Shown here: piece after piece, positions 38,586 to 53,790 of the stretch | How the letters are laid out: each line of letters opens with the position of its first letter | Numbering within the stretch: the stretch's first letter is position 1 | Source of the DNA: Halisarca cf. caerulea | Lineage: Eukaryota > Porifera > Demospongiae > Chondrillida > Halisarcidae | NCBI GenBank assembly: GCA_963170055.1 | Contig: CAUJGJ010000266.1 | Coordinates: 1-64,000 of the forward strand | Length of the DNA: 64,000 nt | Reading direction: 5' to 3' | Program-made: the position numbers and the translations under genes | Notes under the pieces: generated by a model | Database searches by the model: none | Seen by the model: only the letters and a program-made list of their open reading frames with translations | Told to the model about the DNA's origin: nothing

Positions 38586-41030
38586 AGTTTTTTAAGTGCT
38601 GTGAGCATATTTGTGTAGTGTTGGATATGCTGGTGATAGTGCCAATATTTGGCACTAGCACCACGCACATTCCCAGTGGACACACATGAAGTTTCTGAAG
38701 TGCTATGGGCGTATATGTGTAGTGTTGGACATGCTGGTGCTAATACCAATATTTAGCGCTAGCACCACGCACATTCCCAGTAGACACACATGAAGTTTCT
38801 GAAGTGCTGTGGGCGTACTTGTGTAGTGTTTGATATGCTGGTGCTAATACCAATATGTGGCACTAGCACCACGCACATTCCCAGGGGACACACATGAAGT
38901 TTCTGAAGTGCTGTGGGCGTATTTGTGTAGTGTTGGATATGCTGGTGCTAATACCAATATTTGGCACTAGCACCACGCACATTCCCAGTGGAAACACATG
39001 AAGTTTCTTAACTACTGTGGGCGTATTTGTGTAGTGTTGGATATGCTGGTGCTAATACAAATATTTGGCACTAGCACCACGCACATTCCCAGTGGAAACA
39101 CATGAAGTTTCTTAACTACTGTGGGCGTATTTGTGTAGTGTTGGATATGCTGGTGCTAATACCAATATTTGGCACTAGCACCACGCACATTCCCAGTGAA
39201 CACACATGAAGTTTCTTAACTACTGTGGGCGTATTTGTGTAATGTTGGATATGCTGGTGCTACTACCAATATTTGGCACTAGCACCACGCACATTCCCAG
39301 TGGACACACCTGAAGTTTCTGAAGTGCTGTGGGCGTATTTGTGTAGTGTTGGATATGCTGGTGCTAATACCAATATTTGGCACTAGCACCACGCACATTC
39401 CCAGTAGACACACATGAAGTTTCTGAAGTGCTGTGGGCGTATTTGTGTAGTGTTGGATATGCTGGTGCTAATACTAATATTTGGCACTAGCACCACGCAC
39501 ATTCCCAGTGGAAACACATGAAGTTTCTTAACTACTGTGGGCGTATTTGTGTAGTGTTGGATATGCTGGTGCTAATACCAATATTTGGCACTAGCACCAC
39601 GCACATTCCCAGTGGACACACATGAAGTTTCTTAACTACTGTGGGCGTATTTGTGTAATGTTGGATATGCTGGTGCTAATACCAATATTTGGCACAAGCA
39701 CCACGCACATTCCCAGTGGACACACGTGAAGTTTCTGAAGTGCTGTGGGCGTATTTGTGTAGTGTTGGATATGCTGGTGCTAATACCAATATTTGGCACT
39801 AGCACCACGCACATTCCCAGTGGACACACATGAAGTTTCTGAAGTGCTGTGGGCGTATTTGTGTAGTGTTGGATATGCTGGTGCTAATACTAATAATTGG
39901 CACTAGCACCACGCACATTCCCAGTGGACACACATGAAGTTTCTGAAGTGCTGTGGGCGTATTTGTGTAGTGTTGGATATGCTGGTGCTAATACCAATAT
40001 TTAGCACTAGCACCACGCACATTTCTTGTAGACACACATGAAATTTCATAAGTATTGTGGGCGTATTCGTGTAGTGTTGGATATGCTGGTGCTATTACCA
40101 ATATTTGGCTCTAGCACCATGCACATTCCTAGTGGACACATATGAAGTTTTTTAAGTGCTGTGAGCATATTTGTGTAGTGTTGGATATGCTGGTGATAGT
40201 GCCAATATTTGGCACTAGCACCACGCACATTCCCAGTGGACACACATGAAGTTTCTGAAGTGCTATGGGCGTATATGTGTAGTGTTGGACATGCTGGTGC
40301 TAATACCAATATTTAGCGCTAGCACCACGCACATTCCCAGTAGACACACATGAAGTTTCTGAAGTGCTGTGGGCGTACTTGTGTAGTGTTTTATATGCTG
40401 GTGCTAATACCAATATGTGGCACTAGCACCACGCACATTCCCAGGGGACACACATGAAGTTTCTGAAGTGCTGTGGGCGTATTTGTGTAGTGTTGGATAT
40501 GCTGGTGCTAATACCAATATTTGGCACTAGCACCACGCACATTCCCAGTGGAAACACATGAAGTTTCTTAACTACTGTGGGCGTATTTGTGTAGTGTTGG
40601 ATATGCTGGTTCTAATACCAATATTTGGCACTAACACCACGCACATTCCCAGTGGAAACACATGAAGTTTCTTAACTACTGTGGGCGTATTTGTGTAGTG
40701 TTGGATATGCTGGTGCTAATACCAATATTCGGCACTAGCACCACGCACATTCCCAGTGGACACACATGAAGTTTCTTAACTACTGTGGGCGTATTTGTGT
40801 AATGTTGGATATGCTGGTGCTACTACCAATATTTGGCACTAGCACCACGCACATTCCCAGTGGACACACCTGAAGTTTCTGAAGTGCTGTGGGCGTATTT
40901 GTGTAGTGTTGGATATGCTGGTGCTAATACCAATATTTGGCACTAGCACCACGCACATTCCCAGTAGACACACATGAAGTTTCTGAAGTGCTGTGGGCGT
41001 ATTTGTGTAGTGTTGGATATGCTGGTGCTA
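37920..41030 (+). repeat. 15-monomer (1,560-bp) tandem duplication
   Basis: Markers at 38,486 and 38,091 recur at 40,046 and 39,651. The rare variant GACACACCTGAAG occurs at both 39,305 and 40,865. The junction lies near 39,480, and similarity ends near 41,030, where a CAATATTATGCAC monomer of 12-24 kb type begins. Small differences include TACCTATATTTGGTAC near 38,120 against TACCAATATTTGGCAC. Confidence 0.78.
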
Positions 41031-44000
41031 ATACCAATATTATGCACTAGCACCACGCACATTCCCAGTGGACACACATGAAGTTTCTTAACTACTGTGG
41101 GCGTATTTGTGTAATGTTGGATATTCTGGTGGAAATACCAATATTTGGCACTAGCACCACGCACATTCCCAGTGGACACACATGACCTTTCTGAAGTGCT
41201 GTGGGCGTATTTGTGTAGTGTTGGATATGCTGGTGCTAATACCAATATTTGGCACTAGCGCCGCGCACATTCCCTGTGGATACACATGACCTTCCTGAAG
41301 TGCTGTGGGCGTATTTGTGCAGTATTGGATATTCTGGTGCTAATACCAATATTTGGCACTAACACCACGCTCATTCCCAGTGGAAACACATGAAGTTTCT
41401 TAACTACTATTGGCGTATTTGTGTAGTGTTGGATATGCTGGTGGTAATACCAATATTTGGCACTAGCACCACGCACATTCCCAGTGGACACACATGAAGT
41501 TTCTGAAGTGCTGTGGGCGTATTTGTGTAGTGTTGGATATGCTGGTGCTATTACCAATATTTGGCTCTAGCACCATGCACATTCCTAGTGGACACATATG
41601 AAGTTTTTTAAGTGCTGTGAGCATATTTGTGTAGTGTTGGATATGCTGGTGATAGTGCCAATATTTGGCACTAGCACCACGCACATTCCCAGTGGACACA
41701 CATGAAGTTTCTGAAGTGCTATGGGCGTATATGTGTAGTGTTGGACATGCTGGTGCTAATACCAATATTTAGCGCTAGCACCACGCACATTCCCAGTAGA
41801 CACACATGAAGTTTCTGAAGTGCTGTGGGCGTACTTGTGTAGTGTTTTATATGCTGGTGCTAATACCAATATTTGGCACTAACACCACGCACATTCCCAG
41901 TGGACACACATGAAGTTTCTTAACTACTGTGGGCGTATTTGTGTAGTGTTGGATATGCTGGTGCTAATACCAATATTCGGCACTAGCACCACGCACATTC
42001 CCAGTGGACACACATGAAGTTTCTTAACTACTGTGGGCGTATTTGTGTAATGTTGGATATGCTGGTGCTACTACCAATATTTGGCACTAGCACCACGCAC
42101 ATTCCCAGTGGACACACCTGAAGTTTCTGAAGTGCTGTGGGCGTATTTGTGTAGTGTTGGATATGCTGGTGCTAATACCAATATTTGGCACTAGCACCAC
42201 GCACATTCCCAGTAGACACACATGAAGTTTCTGAAGTGCTGTGGGCGTATTTGTGTAGTGTTGGATATGCTGGTGCTAATACCAATATTATGCACTAGCA
42301 CCACGCACATTCCCAGTGGACACACATGAAGTTTCTTAACTACTGTGGGCGTATTTGTGTAATGTTGGATATTCTGGTGGAAATACCAATATTTGGCACT
42401 AGCACCACGCACATTCCCAGTGGACACACATGACCTTTCTGAAGTGCTGTGGGCGTATTTGTGTAGTGTTGGATATGCTGGTGCTAATACCAATATTTGG
42501 CACTAGCACCACGCACATTCCCAGTGGACACACATGAAGTTTCTGAAGTGCTGTGGGCGTATTTGTGTAGTGTTGGATATGCTGGTGCTAATACTAATAA
42601 TTGGCACTAGCACCACGCACATTCCCAGTGGACACACATGAAGTTTCTGAAGTGCTGTGGGCGTATTTGTGTAGTGTTGGATATGCTGGTGCTAATACCA
42701 ATATTTAGCACTAGCACCACGCACATTTCTTGTAGACACACATGAAATTTCATAAGTATTGTGGGCGTATTCGTGTAGTGTTGGATATGCTGGTGCTATT
42801 ACCAATATTTGGCTCTAGCACCATGCACATTCCTAGTGGACACATATGAAGTTTTTTAAGTGCTGTGAGCATATTTGTGTAGTGTTGGATATGCTGGTGA
42901 TAGTGCCAATATTTGGCACTAGCACCACGCACATTCCCAGTGGACACACATGAAGTTTCTGAAGTGCTATGGGCGTATATGTGTAGTGTTGGACATGCTG
43001 GTGCTAATACCAATATTTAGCGCTAGCACCACGCACATTCCCAGTAGACACACATGAAGTTTCTGAAGTGCTGTGGGCGTACTTGTGTAGTGTTTTATAT
43101 GCTGGTGCTAATACCAATATGTGGCACTAGCACCACGCACATTCCCAGGGGACACACATGAAGTTTCTGAAGTGCTGTGGGCGTATTTGTGTAGTGTTGG
43201 ATATGCTGGTGCTAATACCAATATTTGGCACTAGCACCACGCACATTCCCAGTGGAAACACATGAAGTTTCTTAACTACTGTGGGCGTATTTGTGTAGTG
43301 TTGGATATGCTGGTTCTAATACCAATATTTGGCACTAACACCACGCACATTCCCAGTGGAAACACATGAAGTTTCTTAACTACTGTGGGCGTATTTGTGT
43401 AGTGTTGGATATGCTGGTGCTAATACCAATATTCGGCACTAGCACCACGCACATTCCCAGTGGACACACATGAAGTTTCTTAACTACTGTGGGCGTATTT
43501 GTGTAATGTTGGATATGCTGGTGCTACTACCAATATTTGGCACTAGCACCACGCACATTCCCAGTGGACACACCTGAAGTTTCTGAAGTGCTGTGGGCGT
43601 ATTTGTGTAGTGTTGGATATGCTGGTGCTAATACCAATATTTGGCACTAGCACCACGCACATTCCCAGTAGACACACATGAAGTTTCTGAAGTGCTGTGG
43701 GCGTATTTGTGTAGTGTTGGATATGCTGGTGCTAATACCAATATTATGCACTAGCACCACGCACATTCCCAGTGGACACACATGAAGTTTCTTAACTACT
43801 GTGGGCGTATTTGTGTAATGTTGGATATTCTGGTGGAAATACCAATATTTGGCACTAGCACCACGCACATTCCCAGTGGACACACATGACCTTTCTGAAG
43901 TGCTGTGGGCGTATTTGTGTAGTGTTGGATATGCTGGTGCTAATACCAATATTTGGCACTAGCGCCGCGCACATTCCCTGTGGATACACATGACCTTCCT

Positions 44001-44250
44001 GAAGTGCTGTGGGCGTATTTGTGCAGTATTGGATATTCTGGTGCTAATACCAATATTTGGCACTAACACCACGCTCATTCCCAGTGGAAACACATGAAGT
44101 TTCTTAACTACTATTGGCGTATTTGTGTAGTGTTGGATATGCTGGTGGTAATACCAATATTTGGCACTAGCACCACGCACATTCCCAGTGGACACACATG
44201 AAGTTTCTGAAGTGCTGTGGGCGTATTTGTGTAGTGTTGGATATGCTGGT
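39880..44250 (+). repeat. Nested 12-mer (1,248-bp) and 26-mer (2,704-bp) repeats
   Basis: The marker monomer at 40,943 recurs at 42,191 (12 monomers) and 43,647 (26 monomers). The marker at 40,046 recurs at 42,750 and that at 41,255 recurs at 43,959, also 26 monomers. Monomers of the 12-24 kb type (GCGCCGCGCAC, CAATATTATGCAC, CTGGTGGAAATACC) are interleaved with monomers of the 29-40 kb type (E monomers). This is a mosaic junction of two array domains. Confidence 0.75.
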
Positions 44251-45900
44251 GCTAATACCAATATTTGGCACTAGCACTACGCACATTCCCAGTGGACACA
44301 CATGACCTTTCTGAAGTGCTGTGGGCGTATATGTGTAGTGTTGGATATGCTGGTGATAATACCAATATTTGGCACTTGCACCACGCACATTCCCAGTGGA
44401 CACACATGAAGTTTCTGAAGTGCTGTGGGCGTACTTGTGTAGTGTTTGATATGCTGGTGCTAATACCAATATTTAGCACTAGCACCACGCACATTCCCAG
44501 TGGACACACATGACCTTTCTGAAGTGCTGTGGGCGTATTTGTGTAGTGTTGGATATGCTGGTGCTAATACCAACATTTCGCACTAGCACCACGCACATTC
44601 CCAGTGGAAACACATGAAGTTTCTTAACTACTGTGGGCGTATTTGTGTAGTGTTGGATATGCTGGTGCTAATACCAATATTTGGCACTAGCACCACGAAC
44701 ATTCCCAGTGGACCCACATGACCTTTCTGAAGTGCTGTGGGCGTATTTGTGTAGTGTTGGATATGCTGGTGCTAATACCAATATTTGGCTCTAGCACCAC
44801 GCAAATTCCCAGTGGACAAACATGACCTTTCTGAAGTGCTGTGGGCTTATTTGTGTAGTTTTGGATATGCTGGTGCTAATACCAATATTTGGAACTAGCA
44901 CCACGCACATTCCCAGTGGACACACATGAAGTTTCTGAAGTGCTGTGGGCGTATTTGTGTAGTGTTGGATATGCTGGTGCTAATACCAATATTTGGCACT
45001 AGCACCACGCACATTCCCAGTGGACACACATGACTTTTCTGAAGTGCTGTGGGCGTATTTGTGTAGTGTTTGATATGCTGGTGCTAATACCAATATTATG
45101 CACTAGCACCACGCACATTCCCAGTGGACACACATGAAGTTTCTTAACTACTGTGGGCGTATTTGTGTAATGTTGGATATGCTGGTGGAAATACCAATAT
45201 TTGGCACTAGCACCACGCACATTCCCAGTGGACACACATGACCTTTCTGAAGTGCTGTGGGCGTATTTGTGTAGTTTTGGATATGCTGGTGCTAAAACCA
45301 ATATTTGGCACTAGCACCACGCACATTCCCAGTGGACACACATGAAGTTTCTGAAGTGCTGTGGGCGTATTTGTGTAGTGTTGGATATGCTGGTGCTAAT
45401 ACCAATATTTGGCACTAGCGCCGCGCACATTCCCTGTGGATACACATGACCTTTCTGAAGTGCTGTGGGCGTATTTGTGTAGTATTGGATATTCTGGTGC
45501 TAATACCAATATTTGGCACTAGCACCACGCACATTCCCCGTGGAAACACATGAAGTTTCTTAACTACTATTGGCGTATTTGTGTAGTGTTGGATATGCTG
45601 GTGGTAATACCAATATTTGGCACTAGCACCACGCACATTCCCAGTGGACACACATGAAGTTTCTTAAGTGCTGTGGGCGTATTTGTGTAGTGTTTGATAT
45701 GCTGGTGCTAATACCAATATTTGGCACTAGCACCACACACATTCCCAGTGGACACACATGAAGTTCTTGAAGTGCTGTGGGCGTATTTGTGTAGTGTTGG
45801 ATATGCTGGTGCTAATACCAATATTTAGCACTAGCACCACGCACATTCCCAGTGGACACACATGACCTTTCTGAAGTGCTGTGGGCGTATATGTGTAGTG
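43960..45900 (+). repeat. Second copy of 21.4-25.3 kb material
   Basis: Matches about 21,394-23,340 at 22,566-bp spacing and, because of the 18-mer duplication, also 23.3-25.2 kb at 20,694-bp spacing. Only one 18-mer unit is present here. The long duplication therefore came before the 18-mer amplification at 21.5-25.2 kb, or one unit was lost. Confidence 0.75.
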
Positions 45901-48900
45901 TTGGATATGCTGGTGATAATTCCAATATTTGGCACTTGCACCACGCACATTCCCAGTGGACACACATGAAGTTTCTGAAGTGCTGTGGGCGTACTTGTGT
46001 AGTGTTTGATATGCTGGTGCTAATACCAATATTTGGCACTAGCACCACGCACATTCCCAGTGGACACACATGACCTTTCTGAAGTGCTGTGGGCGTATTT
46101 GTGTAGTGTTGGATATGCTGGTGTTAATACCAACATTTGGCACTAGCACCACGCACATTCCCAGTGGAAACACATGAAGTTTCTTAACTACTGTGGGCGT
46201 ATTTGTGTAGTGTTGGATATGCTGGTGCAAATACCAATATTTGGCACTAGCACCACGAACATTCCCAGTGGACACACATGACCTTTCTGAAGTTCTGTGG
46301 GCGTATTTGTGTAGTGTTGGATATGCTGGTGATAATACCAATATTTGGCACTAGCACCACGCACATTCCCAGTGGACACACATGAATTTTCTGAAGTGCT
46401 GTGGGCGTATTTGTGTAGTGTTGGATATGCTGGTGCTAATACCAATATTTAGCACTAGCACCACGCACATTCCCAGGGGACACACATGACCTTTCTGAAG
46501 TGCTGTGGGCGTATATGTGTAGTGTTGGATATGCTGGTGCTAATACCAATATTTGGCACTTGCACCACGCACATTCCCAGTGGACACACATGAAGTTTCT
46601 GAAGTGCTGTGGGCGTACTTGTGTAGTGTTTGATATGCTGGTGCTAATACCAATATTTGGCACTAGCACCACGCACATTCCCAGTGGACACACATGACCT
46701 TTCTGAAGTGCTGTGGGCGTATTTGTGTAGTGTTGGATATGCTGGTGTTAATACCAACATTTGGCACTAGCACCACGCACATTCCCAGTGGAAAAACATG
46801 AAGTTTCTTAACTACTGTGGGCGTATTTGTGTAGTGTTGGATATGCTGGTTCAAATACCAATATTTGGCACTAGCACCACGAACATTCCCAGTGGACACA
46901 CATGACCTTTCTGAAGTTCTGTGGGCGTATTTGTGTAGTGTTGGATATGCTGGTGCTAATACCAATATTTGGCACTAGCACCACGCACATTCCCAGTGGA
47001 CACACATGAAGTTTCTGAAGTGCTGTGGGCGTATTTGTGTAGTGTTGGATATGCTGGTGCTAATACCAATATTTGGCACTAGCACCACGCACATTCCCAG
47101 TGGACACACAAAGTTTTTGAAGTGCTGTGGGCGTATTTGTGTAGAGTTGGATATGCTGGTGCTAATACCAATATTTAGCACTAGCACCACGCACATTCCA
47201 AGTAGACACACATGAAGTTTCTGAAGTGCTGTGGGCGTACTTGTGTAGTGTTTTATATGCTGGTGCTAATACCAATATTTGGAACTAGCACCACGCACAT
47301 TCCCAGTGGACACACATGAAGTTTCTGAAGTGCTGTGGGCGTATTTGTGTAGTGTTGGATATGCTGGTGCTAATACCAATATTTGGCACTAGCACCACGC
47401 ACATTCCCAGTGGAAACACATGAAGTTTCTTAACTACTATGGGCGTATTTGTGTAGTGTTGGATATGCTGGTGCTAATACCAATATTTGGCACTAGCACC
47501 ACGCACATTCCCAGTGGACACACATGAAGTTTCTGAAGTGCTGTGGGCGTATCTTTTGTAGTGTTGAATATGCTGGTGCTAATACCAATATTTGGCACTA
47601 GCACCACGCACATTCCCAGTGAACACACATGAAGTTTCTTAACTACTGTGGGCGTATTTGTGTAGTGTTGGATATGCTGGTGCTAATACCAATATTTGGC
47701 ACTAGCACCACGCACATTCCCAGTGGACACACATGAAGTTTCTTAACTACTGTGGGCGTATTTGTGTAATTTTGGATATACTGGTGCTAATACTAATATT
47801 TGGCACTAGAACCACGCACATTCCCAGTGGACACACATGAAGTTTCTGAAGTGTGGTGGGCGTATTTGTGTAGTGTTGGATATGCTGGTGCTAATACCAA
47901 TATTTGGCACTAGCACCACGCACATTCCCAGTGGACACACAAAGTTTTTGAAGTGCTGTGGGCGTATTTGTGTAGAGTTGGATATGCTGGTGCTAATACC
48001 AATATTTAGCACTAGCACCACGCACATTCCAAGTAGACACACATGAAGTTTCTGAAGTGCTGTGGGCGTACTTGTGTAGTGTTTTATATGCTGGTGCTAA
48101 TACCAATATTTGGAACTAGCACCACGCACATTCCCAGTAGACACACATGAAGTTTCTGAAGTGTTGTGGGCGTATTTGTGCAGTGTTGGATATGCTGGTG
48201 CTAATACCAATATTTGGCACTAGCACCACGCACATTCCCAGTGGAAACACATGAAGTTTCTTAACTACTATGGGCGTATTTGTGTAGTGTTGGATATGCT
48301 GTTGCTAATACCAATATTTGGCACTAGCACCACGCACATTCCCAGTGGACACACATGAAGTTTCTGAAGTGCTGTGGGCGTATCTTTTGTAGTGTTGAAT
48401 ATGCTGGTGCTAATACCAATATTTGGCACTAGCACCACGCACATTCCCAGTGGACACACATGAAGTTTCTTAACTACTGTGGGCGTATTTGTGTAGTGTT
48501 GGATATGCTGGTGCTAATACCAATATTTGGCACTAGCACCACGCACATTCCCAGTGGACACACATGAAGTTTCTTAACTACTGTGGGCGTATTTGTGTAA
48601 TTTTGGATATGCTGGTGCTAATACTAATATTTGGCACTAGAACCACGCACATTCCCAGTGGACACACATGAAGTTTCTGAAGTGTTGTGGGCGTATTTGT
48701 GTAGTGTTGGATATGCTGGTGCTAATACCAATATTTGGCACTAGCACCACGCACATTCCCAGTGGAAACACATGAAGTTTCTTAACTACTGTGGGCGTAT
48801 TTGTGTAGTGTTGGATATGCTGGTGCTAATACGAATATTTGGCACTAGCACCACGCACATTCCCAGTGGACACACATGAAGTTTCTTAACTACTGTGGGC

Positions 48901-51900
48901 GTATTTGTGTAATGTTGGATATGCTGGTGCTAATACGAATATTTGGCACTAGCACCACGCACATTCCCGGTGGACACACATGAAGTTTCTGAAGTGCTGT
49001 GGGCGTATATGTGTAGTGTTGGATATGCTGGTGCAAATAACAATATTTAGCGCTAGCACCACGCACATTCCCAGTAGACACACATGAAGTTTCTGAAGTG
49101 CTGTGGGTATACTTGTGTAGTGTTTGATATGCTGGTGCTAATACCAATATGTGGCACTAGCACCACGCACATTCCCAGGGGACACACATGAAGTTTCTGC
49201 AGTGCTGTGGGCGTATTTGTGTAGTGTTGGATATGCTGGTGCTAATACCAATATTTGGCACTAGCACCACGCACATTCCCAGTGGACACACATGACCTTT
49301 CTGAAGTGCTGTGGGCGTATTTGTGTAGTGTTGGATATGGTGGTGCTAATACCAATATTTGGCACTAGCACCACGCACATTCCCAGTTGACACACATGAA
49401 GTTTCTGAAGTGCTGTGGGCGTATTTGTGTAGTGTTGGATATGCTGGTGCTAATACCAATATTTGGCACTAGCACCACGCACATTCCCAGTGGAAACACA
49501 TGAAGTTTCTTAACTACTGTGGGCGTATTTGTGTACTGTTGGATATGCTGGTGCTAATACTAATATTTGGCACTAGCACCACGCACATTCCCAGTGGACA
49601 CACATGAAGTTTCTGAAGTGCTGTATGCGTATTTGTGTAGTGTTGGATATGCTGGTGCTAATACCAATATTTGGCACTAGCACCACGCACATTCCCAGTG
49701 GACACACATGAAGTTTCTGAAGTGCTGTGGGCGTATTTGTGTAGTGTTGGATATGCTGGTGCTAATACCAATATTTGGCACTAGCACCACGCACATTCCC
49801 AGTGGACACACATGAAGTTTCTGAAGTGCTGTGGGCGTATTTGTGTAGTGTTGGATATGCTGGTGCTAATACCAATATTTAGCACTAGCACCACGCACAT
49901 TTCTTGTAGACACACATGAAATTTCATAAGTACTGTGGGCGTATTTGTGTAGTGTTGGATATGCTGGTGCTAATACCAATATTTTGCTCTAGCACCATGC
50001 ACATTCCTAGTGGACACATATGAAGTTTTTTAAGTGCTGTGAGCATATTTGTGTAGTGTTGGATATGCTGGTGCTAGTGCCAATATTTGGCACTAGCACC
50101 ACGCACATTCCCAGTGGACACACATGAAGTTTCTGAAGTGCTGTGGGCTTATATGTGTAGTGTTGGATATGCTGGTGCTAAGACCAATATTTAGCGCTAG
50201 CACCACGCACATTCCCAGTAGACACACATGAAGTTTCTGAAGTGCTGTGGGTATACTTGTGTAGTGGTTGATATGCTGGTGCTAATACCAATATGTGGCA
50301 CTATCACCACGCACATTCCCAGTGGACACACATGAAGTTTCTGAAGTGCTGTGGGCGTATTTGTGTAGTGTTGGATATGTTGGTGCTAATACCAATATTT
50401 GGCACTAGCACCACGCACATTCCCAGTGGACACACATGACCTTTCTGAAGTGGTGTGGGCGTATTTGTGTAGTGTTGGATATGGTGGTGCTAATACCAAT
50501 ATTTGGCACTAGCACCACGCACATTCCCAGTGGACACACATGAAGTTTCTGAAGTGCTGTGGGGGTATTTGTGTAGTGTTGGATATGCTGGTGCTAATAC
50601 CAATATTTAGCACTAGCACCATGCACATTTCTTGTAGACACACATGAAATTTCATAAGTACTGTGGGCGTATTCGTGTAGTGTTGGATATGCTGGTGCTA
50701 ATACCAATACTTGGCTCTAGCACCATGCACATTCCTAGTGGACACATATGAAGTTTTTTAAGTTCTGTGAGCATATTTGTGTAGTGTTGGATATGCTGGT
50801 GCTAGTGCCAATATTTGGCACTAGCAGCACGCACATTCCCAGTGGACACACATGAAGTTTCTGAAGTGCTGTGGGCGCATATGTGTAGTGTTGGATATGC
50901 TGGTGCTAATACCAATATTTAGCGCTAGCACCACGCACATTCCCAGGGGACACACATGTAGTTTCTGAAGTGCTGTGGGCGTATTTGTGTAATGTTGGAT
51001 ATGCTGGTGCTAATACCAATATTTGGCACTAGCACCACGCACATTCCCAGTGGAAACACATGAAGTTTCTTAACTACTGTGGGCGTATTTGTGTAGTGTT
51101 GGATATGCTGGTGCTAATACCAATATTTGGCACTAGCACCACGCACATTCCCAGTGGAAACACATGAAGTTTCTTAACTACTGTGGGCGTATTTGTGTAG
51201 TGTTGGATATGCTGGTGCTAATACCAATATTTGGCACTAGCACCACGCACATTCCCAGTGGACACACATGAAGTTTCTTAACTACTGTGGGCGTATTTGT
51301 GTAATGTTGGATATGCTGGTGCTAATACCAATATTTGGCACTAGCACCACGCACATTCCCAGTGGACACACATGACCTTTCTGAAGTGCTGTGGGCGTAT
51401 TTGTGTAGTGTTGGATATGGTGGTGCTAATACCAATATTTGGCACTAGCACCACGCACATTCCCAGTGGACACACATGAAGTTTCTGAAGTGCTGTGGGC
51501 GTACTTGTGTAGTGTTGGATATGCTGGTGCTAATACCAATATTTGGCACTAGCACCACGCACATTCCCAGTGGAAACACATGAAGTTTCTTAACTACTGT
51601 GGGCGTATTTGTGTACTGTTGGATATGCTGGTGCTAATACTAATATTTGGCACTAGCACCACGCACATTCCCAGTGGACACACATGAAGTTTCTGAAGTG
51701 CTGTGGGCGTATTTGTGTAGTGTTGGATATGCTGGTGCTAATACCAATATTTGGCACTAGCACCACGCACATTCCCAGTGGACACACATGAAGTTTCTGA
51801 AGATCTGTGGGCGTATTTGTGTAGTGTTGGATATGCTGGTGCTAATACCAATATTTAGCACTAGCTCCACGCACATTCCAAGTAGACACACATGAAGTTT

Positions 51901-53790
51901 CTGAAGTGCTGTATACGTACTTGTGTAGTGTTTGTTATGCTGGTGCTAATACCAATATGTGGCACTAGAACCACGCACATTCCCAGTGGACACACATGAA
52001 GTTTCTGAAGTGCTGTGGGCGTATTTGTGTAGTGTTGGATATGCTGGTGCTAATACCAATATTTGGCACTAGCACCACGCACATTCCCAGTGGACACACA
52101 TGAAGTTTCTTAACTACTTTGGGCGTATTTGTGTAGTGTTGGATATGCTGGTGATAATACCAATATTTGGCACTAGCACCACGCACATTCCCAGTGGACA
52201 CACATGAAGTTTCTGAAGTGCTGTGGGCGTATTTGTGTAGTGTTGGATATGCTGGTGCTAATACCAATATTTGGCACTAGCACCACGCACATTCCCAGTG
52301 GACACACATGAAGTTTCTGAAGTGCTGTGGGCGTATTTGTGTAGTGTTGGATATGCTGGTGCTAATACCAATATTTAGCACTAGCACCACGCACATTTCT
52401 TGTAGACACACATGAAATTTCATAAGTACTGTGGGCGTATTTGTGTAGTGTTGGATATGCTGGTGCTAATACCAATATTTAGCTCTAGCACCATGCACAT
52501 TCCTAGTGGACACATATGAAGTTTTTTAAGTGCTGTGAGCATATTTGTGTAGTGTTGGATATGCTGGTGCTAGTGCCAATATTTGGCACTAGCACACCGC
52601 ACATTCCCAGTGGACACACATGAAGTTTCTGAAGTGCTGTGGGCTTATATGTGTAGTGTTGGATATGCTGGTGCTAAGACCAATATTTAGCGCTAGCACC
52701 ACGCACATTCCCAGTAGACACACATGAAGTTTCTGAAGTGCTGTGGGTATACTTGTGTAGTGGTTGATATGCTGGTGCTAATACCAATATGTGGCACTAG
52801 CACCACGCACATTCCCAGTGGACACACATGAAGTTTCTGAAGTGCTGTGGGCGTATTTGTGTAGTGTTGGATATGCTGGTGCTAATACCAATATTTGGCA
52901 CTAGCACCACGCACATTCCCAGTGGACACACATGAAGTTTATGAAGTGCTGTGGGCGTATTTGGGTAGTGTTGGATATGCTGGTGCTAATACCAATATTT
53001 GGCACTAGCACCACGCACATTCCCAGTGGACACACATGAAGTTTCTGAAGTGCTGTGGGCGTATTTGGGTAGTGTTGGATATGCTGGTGCTAATACCAAT
53101 ATTTAGCACTAGCACCACGCACATTTCTTGTAGACACACATGAAATTTCATAAGTACTGTGGGCGTATTTGTGTAGTGTTTGATATGCTGGTGCTAATAC
53201 CAATATTTAGCTCTAGCACCATGCACATTCCTAGTGGACACATATGAAGTTTTTTAAGTTCTGTGAGCATATTTGTGTAGTGTTGGATATGCTGGTGCTA
53301 GTGCCAATATTTGGCACTAGCACCACGCACATTCCCAGTGGACACACATGAAGTTTCTGAAGTGCTGTGGGCTTATATGTGTAGTGTTGGATATGCTGGT
53401 GCTAAGACCAATATTTAGCGCTAGCACCACGCACATTCCCAGTAGACACACATGAAGTTTCTGAAGTGCTGTGGGTATACTTGTGTAGTGGTTGATATGC
53501 TGGTGCTAATACCAATATGTGGCACTAGCACCACGCACATTCCCAGTGGACACACATGAAGTTTCTGAAGTGCTGTGGGAGTATTTGTGTAGTGTTGGAT
53601 ATGCTGGTGCTAATACCAATATTTGGCACTAGCACCACGCACATTCCCAGTGGACACACATGACCTTTCTTAAGTGGTGTGGGCGTATTTGTGTAGTGTT
53701 GGATATGGTGGTGCTAATACCAATATTTGGCACTAGCACCACGCACATTCCCAGTGGACACACATGAAGTTTCTGAAGTGCTGTGGGCTT
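45900..53790 (+). repeat. Large duplicated block, copy 2
   Basis: Direct repeat of about 25,400-33,300 with the same monomer order and the same odd indels, including the 831-bp duplication at about 47,015-48,755. Differences are scattered single bases, for example GTGTGGTGGGCG near 47,852 against GTGTTGTGGGCG near 27,366, and CATGTAGTTTC near 50,957 against CATGAAGTTTC near 30,471. Confidence 0.85.
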